Positions 31,712 to 36,929 of a stretch of DNA of 36,929 nt are shown in pieces. Below the pieces are notes generated by a model. It saw only the letters and a program-made list of their open reading frames with translations. It ran no database searches and was not told the DNA's origin. Both the position numbers and the translations under genes were made by a program. Source of the DNA: Algoriphagus sp. (GTDB taxonomy: Bacteria; Bacteroidota; Bacteroidia; Cytophagales; Cyclobacteriaceae); assembly GCA_021298245.1 (NCBI GenBank), contig JAJTDZ010000019.1, positions 1 to 36,929 of the forward strand, read 5' to 3'. The number at the start of each line of letters is the position of its first letter. Within the stretch, counting starts at the first letter, position 1.

Positions 31712-33971
31712 ATGAAGCTTTTTACCCCCTTATTTTATTGCCTTTTTTCCTTGGGTTTAGTCTTGTGTTGCTTTTCTCAAAGCCAGGCACAGGGCAGAAT
31801 CAAGGGAATAGTCCATGAATTGGCCACTGCCCAGCCTCTACCCTTCGCTACCGTGAGCGTATATAGCCCACAAGACAGCTTGGTAGGTGGAGGGATTACA
31901 GATGAAAAAGGGCGCTACGAGATTGAATTGCCCTTGGGTACGTATTACGCTTTGGTAGAATTTATGGGATTCGAATCCATAACATCTGACCCTTTTACCC
32001 TAACTCGCGACAAAGCTACCTTAGAATTGCCCCTACTATCCCTTCAGGCTCAGGCCTCCGACCTAGAGGAGGTGCTGGTCCAAGGCGAAAAAACCCTGAT
32101 GGAATTATCCCTAGACAAAAGGATCTTCAATGTGGGAAAGGACCTGGCCAATGCTGGAGGTAATGCTTCGGACATTCTCATGAATCTCCCCTCGGTAGCA
32201 GTAGACCCAGAAGGAAATGTACGCTTGAGAGGCTCTGCCAATGTACGGATCCTGATCGACGGAAAACCCTCGGGTCTGGTAAGCTTTAAGGGAAGTAGTG
32301 GACTCAGGCAACTCCCCGCCAACTTGGTGGAGCGGGTGGAAGTAATCACCAATCCTTCTGCGAGGTACGAAGCCGAAGGGATGGCAGGGGTCATCAACAT
32401 CATTTTAAAGAAAGACAACAAGCAAGGCTTCAATGGCTCGGGGGAGGTGGTGACCGGATCTCCATTGAATTTGGGAATCACTGCCAACGTGAACTATAGA
32501 AAAAACCGCATCAATTGGTTTATCAACTACGGAATCGCCCATAGAAAAGGCCCGGGTCGAGGAAACTTGTCACAGGAAGTGTACAATGAAAATGGTACTA
32601 CTTCCCTACTTCAGCAAAGCGTCAGGAGTACGGTAACTAGCCTCAACAATTCCCTACGAGGGGGCTTGGATTATTTCTTTAGCGAGCAAAGCATCCTTAC
32701 CGCTTCTTACGTTTGGAGGAGGAGCGATGCCCACCGCATCACCGATACAAGGCCATGAGCTGAATGCTTCTTTCACCTACCTCAATTATTGGGAAAGGTC
32801 AGACCAACTCTTTACAGAAAATGCATTTGACCCCATGGGACAAACTCGCCCCAAGGGTTCGCTCATCCAAACCTCCCTCAATGACGAATACGAAAATCAA
32901 TTTCTCTTACAAGTAGATTATACCCAGCCCTTTGCTACCAAAGGCAAAATTGAAACTGGGATTCGGACTAGTTTTCGAGAAATGGAAAACGACTACTTGG
33001 TCCAACAAAAAATGCCCTCGGGAAATTTTGAAACCTTGGAGGGTTTGGACAACGTGTTTTTGTACGATGAAAATATCCTTGCTGCCTACGGCATTCTAGG
33101 CAACGAATCAGGGGCCTGGAGCTACCAAGCAGGCCTGAGAGCCGAGTATTCCGATATTGAGACGAGACTGGTAGAAACCAAGGAATCGAACCCTAGAACC
33201 TACACCAATCTATTTCCTAGCGGACACCTCAACTACAAAGCCAACGAAAAAAATGCATTCCAGGTGAGCTACAGCCGTAGGGTGAGAAGACCGGTTTACA
33301 ATGACCTAAGCCCCTACGTGACCTTCTCTGACCAGCGCAATTTCTTTTCCGGCAATCCCAACTTAAATCCAGAATTTACCGATGCCTTCGAAATGGGATA
33401 CATTCGCTATGGAGAAAAAAGCACCCTATTCTCCACCTTGTACTACCGCAATACCCTGGATAAAATTCAACGGATTAGAAGCGTACAACCCAATGGTTTT
33501 TCGATAACAGCCCCCTACAACCTAGACCGAGAAGTGTCCTATGGATTGGAATTTAGCGGGGATTACGCGGCTACCCGATGGTGGAAATTGGATTTCAATG
33601 CCAACTTCTTTTATGCCGACGTAGATGGGAGCAATCTGGATCAAAACTTCCAAGCAAGCACTACTTCAGTGCTCTTTCGGCAGAGTTCCCGATTTACCCT
33701 TCCCAAAAGTTGGGACTTGCAGCTGAGGGCCAATTACGAAGCAAAGAGAAGAACAGCACAAGGAATACAAAAAGGAATATTTTTCTTAGACCTATCGGCG
33801 AGCAAAAAAATATTACAGCAGCGGGGAACCCTAATTTTAACGGTAGCTGACGTGCTTAACTCTCGAATCAATCGCTACCTTACCGAAGGAGCAAATTTTC
33901 TCACGGAAGGAGAATCTCAAATGATCCTAAGACAAACTAACCTCACCTTTTCTTACCGCATCAATCCCTAG
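31712..33971 (+). pseudogene. TonB-dependent receptor-type outer-membrane beta-barrel protein, broken near 32745
   Basis: The 5' part (31712-32758) has a signal peptide (FSLGLVLCCFSQSQAQ) and a carboxypeptidase-regulatory beta-sandwich (RIKGIVHELATAQPLPFATV onwards). It continues with a plug domain (SDILMNLPSVAVDPEGNVRLRG, SARYEAEGMAGVINIILKKD) and the first barrel strands, then stops at TGA after AHRITDTRP. The rest of the barrel continues in another frame from about 32745 (GHELNASFTYLNYWERSDQL) to 33971, ending in an aromatic-rich strand (LTFSYRINP). Some 35-60 barrel residues seem to be missing at the break, by comparison with the usual family layout. Intact members (outer membrane beta-barrel family, about 800 residues) import or bind unknown ligands. 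I take the ATG at 31712 as the start; the earlier GTG at 31667 is less likely. Confidence 0.85.
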
Positions 33972-33997
33972 TTAACCTTACCTGAATCAATTTTTCC

Positions 33998-36178
33998 ATG
34001 CGTTGCTTGCCTTTTTGTTTAGTCGCTTTTCTCCTTTTGGGAAGTACCGCCTTGGCACAAAAAATAAATAGCGCCTACCGGCTAGGTATTCGAGAAATTA
34101 TGGATCCCATCACCGTAGATGGGAGAATGGACGAACAAACTTGGAAAGAGGCAGAGGTAGCCAGCCATTTTTTTATGATTACCCCCATGGATACCAGTTT
34201 TTCAAAGGTGCAAACCGAAGTGCGCATGGCCTACGATGCCCAGCACCTCTATTTGGTTGTAATCAATCACCATGCCATGGCAGGGCCCTATGTGGTAGAG
34301 TCCCTGCGCAGGGATTTTAATTTTGGAAAAAATGACAATTTTTTAGTTTTCATGGATCCCTTCGATGACCTAACCAATGGCTTCACTTTTGGTGCCAATG
34401 CAGCTGGAGCCCAGTGGGATGGGCAAATGTATAATGGAGGGGCTGTGGACCTGAGCTGGGACAACAAGTGGGTGTCCAAAGTGAAGAACTACGAGGACAA
34501 ATGGGTATTTGAAGCAGCTATCCCCTTCAAATCCATACGATACAAAAAAGGAATCACCGAATGGGGTATCAATTTTTCAAGACTTGACCTGAAGACCACC
34601 GAAAAATCAGGATGGGCTCCAGTCCCTCGACAATTTCCGTCCGCCTCACTGGCTTACACAGGTACTTTGGTATGGGACAGGCCTCCCCCTGATCCCGGCG
34701 CCAACATATCGTTGATTCCTTACACCTTGGGAGGACTAAGCCGAACCCAATCTAGCGGTGAAAAACCAAGCTTAAGAAGCGAGATTGGCTTAGATGCTAA
34801 AGTTTCTCTGACTTCCTCCTTGAATTTGGATTTGACCCTGAATCCCGATTTTTCCCAGGTCGAGGTAGACCGACAAGTCACTAATTTGGACAGGTTTGAA
34901 CTCTTTTTTCCTGAAAGAAGGCAATTTTTTCTGGAAAACGGGGATGTGTTTGGAGGATTTGGATACAGCACCCTGAGGCCTTTTTTCTCTAGAAGGATTG
35001 GATTAAATGCTCCCATTCAATTTGGGGCAAGATTGAGCGGTAAACTCAATAAGGATTGGAGGATTGGTGCCATGAACATGCAGACTGGGGAGGTAGATGC
35101 CCTAGGACTTCCCGCACAGAATTTCTCTGTCATGGCCTTGCAGCGACAGGTGGGCGTGCGATCCAACATTGGGGCTTTGGTAGTCAACAAACAGTCCCTG
35201 TCCTATGACCCGCTCACTGTACCCAAGGATCAAGCCCGCTACAGTACATTTAATCGAAATGTAGGCTTAGAATACAACTTGGCTTCTGCCAACAACCTTT
35301 GGACGGGGAAAGTTATGGTTTTGAAATCTTTTGCCCCAAATGCCATAGGGCAGGGCATAGCTCATGCTGCCAATTTGCGGTATGCAAGTGGCAACCTAAG
35401 TTGGAACTGTCAACACGAATACGTTTCAAAAAATTTCACGGCTGAGGTAGGGTTTGTTCCAAGAACAGGATATTACAAACTAAGCCCATCGGTGGGGTAC
35501 CGCTGGTTTCCCAAAAGTGAACGTATCCTGAGCCATGGCCCTGAACTCAACTCGATCTTATATTATAACACGCAGGGAGATCATACGGACAACACCACTT
35601 ATGCTACCTACAGCATTCGATTTAGAAGTCAAAGCAATTTCCTGGCTTGGGCAGCCTACGATTTTATAAAGCTCCAACGCGCATTTGATCCCACCAACTC
35701 CTTAGGAGTGACCTTACCCTCAGGCAGCAAGCATCACTGGACGGCCTACGGGATGGAATATACTTCCAAGCCGCAAGCTAACTTTACCTATGCCCTAAGT
35801 GGGAGAATGGGAGGATATTATGCCCAAGGAAAGCGATACAATGTTACCACTGACTTGGGGTATCGTTTTCAGCCCTACGTAAGTTTGGCTTTGAGTGCAA
35901 ATTTCAATCACATAGAATTGCCCCAGCCCTGGGGTCAAACCCAGTTTTGGCTGGTTGGACCTAGGGTAGATGTAACCTTGACCAATACTTTATTTTTCAC
36001 AGGATTCTTGCAGTACAATGAGCAGATTAAAAACATCAACTTAAATACCCGCTTTCAATGGAGATTTAAGCCGGCCTCTGACCTCTTTATTGTCTATACC
36101 GACAATTATTTACCCTCCCCTTTCTCCATGAAAAACCGTTCCCTAGTGCTAAAATTTACCTACTGGTGGAACGTCTAG
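33998..36178 (+). CDS. Exported CBM9-like / DUF5916 protein
   Basis: A 726-residue exported protein. The signal peptide MRCLPFCLVAFLLLGSTALA precedes a carbohydrate-binding family 9-like domain at about 30-225 (ITVDGRMDEQTWKEAE, VRMAYDAQHLYLVV, WGINFSRLDLKT). A DUF5916 domain at about 240-726 follows, beta-strand rich and ending in KFTYWWNV, consistent with an outer-membrane barrel. FFPERRQFFLENGDVFGG is a family hallmark. Its function is unknown. It begins 26 bases after the broken receptor gene, so the pair were probably one operon and one uptake or surface system. Its stop is one base from the stop of the convergent DUF5686 gene. Confidence 0.88.
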   Translation: MRCLPFCLVAFLLLGSTALAQKINSAYRLGIREIMDPITVDGRMDEQTWKEAEVASHFFMITPMDTSFSKVQTEVRMAYDAQHLYLVVINHHAMAGPYVVESLRRDFNFGKNDNFLVFMDPFDDLTNGFTFGANAAGAQWDGQMYNGGAVDLSWDNKWVSKVKNYEDKWVFEAAIPFKSIRYKKGITEWGINFSRLDLKTTEKSGWAPVPRQFPSASLAYTGTLVWDRPPPDPGANISLIPYTLGGLSRTQSSGEKPSLRSEIGLDAKVSLTSSLNLDLTLNPDFSQVEVDRQVTNLDRFELFFPERRQFFLENGDVFGGFGYSTLRPFFSRRIGLNAPIQFGARLSGKLNKDWRIGAMNMQTGEVDALGLPAQNFSVMALQRQVGVRSNIGALVVNKQSLSYDPLTVPKDQARYSTFNRNVGLEYNLASANNLWTGKVMVLKSFAPNAIGQGIAHAANLRYASGNLSWNCQHEYVSKNFTAEVGFVPRTGYYKLSPSVGYRWFPKSERILSHGPELNSILYYNTQGDHTDNTTYATYSIRFRSQSNFLAWAAYDFIKLQRAFDPTNSLGVTLPSGSKHHWTAYGMEYTSKPQANFTYALSGRMGGYYAQGKRYNVTTDLGYRFQPYVSLALSANFNHIELPQPWGQTQFWLVGPRVDVTLTNTLFFTGFLQYNEQIKNINLNTRFQWRFKPASDLFIVYTDNYLPSPFSMKNRSLVLKFTYWWNV

Positions 36179-36179
36179 G

Positions 36180-36929
36180 CTAGTCTACAGAAAAGTTAAG
36201 AAAGGTAGCTATGCCAAATAAAGGTCTAGCACGAAGAAGCTGTCCATTTTCAAATCCAGCCGCTAGTTCCACGCGAAAAATGCGAAAGAGGTTATCCAAT
36301 GAATAGCCAATTTCTACGTAGTGCGGCGAATGTTCTGTTTTGAGGTAATTGATAAATAGGTTTTCTCTAACTCCCGAAAAGCGGAGCATGGGAAGTTGGG
36401 TAAATAGAAATTTTCTGAACTGGTAATGGGCGATGCTGGACACATAAGAACTCGAGGTACTGTAGCGGTAATAGTCCATCACGCGGTAATTGGAGGCAGC
36501 ACCCATGCTGGAAAAAAGGGTGCGGTTGCCTCCAAAATGTTTGAAGTCTGGGAAAAACACTTGTTTTGAACTCAGAAATGACCCTCCCGAGATATTAAAA
36601 GCAAAAGTTCCGCTTACTCCAAATTCAATCTCATGCTGCATGGATGCTTCCACATGATCAAAGTTTGCCGAGCGACTGGAAGAGGTGAGCTGAGGCAATG
36701 CTTTTTGATAGGTAAAGGTAAGTAGAGGAGCTCGGTCCAAGTTGGCAATTTTTCGCCCGTTTCGGATGGTGTAAGTCAACCCAGGTCTCCATTCTAGGAT
36801 AGCTTGTATTCTTGAGATCTGATGGTTGGCAAATGCTCCGTCCTCTGCCTCCACGGAAAAAGGTCTGTTGGAGGAATAGGCTTGTTCTGGAGATTTAGAA
36901 AAACTAAAATCACTGCTGTTGTTCAGTTG
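36180..36929 (-). CDS. DUF5686-type outer-membrane protein, C-terminal part (cut by window edge)
   Basis: The last 249 residues of a larger frame that remains open to the window end. The alternating aromatic/polar strands (FTYQKALPQLTSSSRSANFD, FSSMGAASNYRVMDYYRYST, HYVEIGYSLDNLFRIFRVEL) and the ending GIATFLNFSVD fit the C-terminal barrel of DUF5686/carboxypeptidase-regulatory-like proteins of Bacteroidota. The GTG at 36854 is internal rather than a start, since coding homology and an open frame continue upstream. Function unknown; the N-terminal regulatory domain would be outside the window. Confidence 0.75.
   Translation of the reverse strand, partial: QLNNSSDFSFSKSPEQAYSSNRPFSVEAEDGAFANHQISRIQAILEWRPGLTYTIRNGRKIANLDRAPLLTFTYQKALPQLTSSSRSANFDHVEASMQHEIEFGVSGTFAFNISGGSFLSSKQVFFPDFKHFGGNRTLFSSMGAASNYRVMDYYRYSTSSSYVSSIAHYQFRKFLFTQLPMLRFSGVRENLFINYLKTEHSPHYVEIGYSLDNLFRIFRVELAAGFENGQLLRARPLFGIATFLNFSVD

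Noticed and set aside
1-36929. CRISPR arrays, insertion sequences, prophage, tRNA and rRNA genes
   Set aside because: No regularly spaced repeats, transposase or integrase frames, cloverleaf tRNA sequence or rRNA sequence were recognised on reading the window.

Overview
The window looks like chromosomal DNA of a Bacteroidota bacterium, most likely order Cytophagales, close to Cyclobacteriaceae (Algoriphagus or Cyclobacterium type). The evidence is the gene content: bacillithiol ligase BshC, MnmD-type methyltransferase, DUF3810, DUF5606, DUF2007 and DUF5686/DUF5916 proteins, a ubiE-porT pair and a carboxypeptidase-regulatory/beta-barrel TonB-type receptor. Shine-Dalgarno signals are weak, and one clear Bacteroidota -7 box (TAnnTTTG) is visible. 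I see no transposase, integrase, CRISPR array, rRNA or tRNA. No gene-free stretch exceeds about 260 bases.

Layout. 1-361 (-) is the start of bshC. 535-2753 (+) is an M16 peptidase frame whose last ~101 residues are the C-terminal part of IspF, overlapped by mnmD. 2984-7085 (-) is an envelope-lipid block: CPBP protease, DUF2007, cdsA, glutamate dehydrogenase and psd. dusB and an EamA transporter follow on the + strand. 9106-13907 (-) holds ccmB, a short-chain dehydrogenase, a VanX-like lipoprotein dipeptidase, a ThuA protein, an Nfu-type Fe-S protein and a DUF3810 membrane protein. A fatty acid hydroxylase (+) and a large S9 peptidase (-) converge on a shared hairpin terminator near 14806-14830.

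17917-19646 (-) is a markedly AT-rich run of five small, tightly packed genes: a 70-aa winged-helix regulator, a 68-aa unknown overlapping both neighbours, a lipoprotein with a glycine-zipper C-terminus, and two small membrane proteins. It is the best candidate here for an uncharacterised system. 19879-21582 (-) is an amidohydrolase lipoprotein. 21817-25103 (+) carries murF, DUF2461, a MarC-family protein and rnhA. 25114-27728 (-) carries a sugar-phosphate isomerase-like protein, two conserved unknowns and engB. 27850-29324 (+) is ubiE-porT.

From 29521 (+) come an NCS2 purine permease, a broken secreted MTA/SAH nucleosidase, a broken TonB-type outer-membrane receptor and an intact DUF5916 protein. 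The window closes with the C-terminal part of a DUF5686 protein (-).

The most striking observation is three independent internal losses. The M16/ispF junction is in frame; the nucleosidase and the receptor each lose an internal segment and change frame. Because ispF is normally essential where the MEP pathway is used, either a second ispF exists elsewhere or the assembly has dropped short segments. This bears directly on how far the sequence can be trusted.
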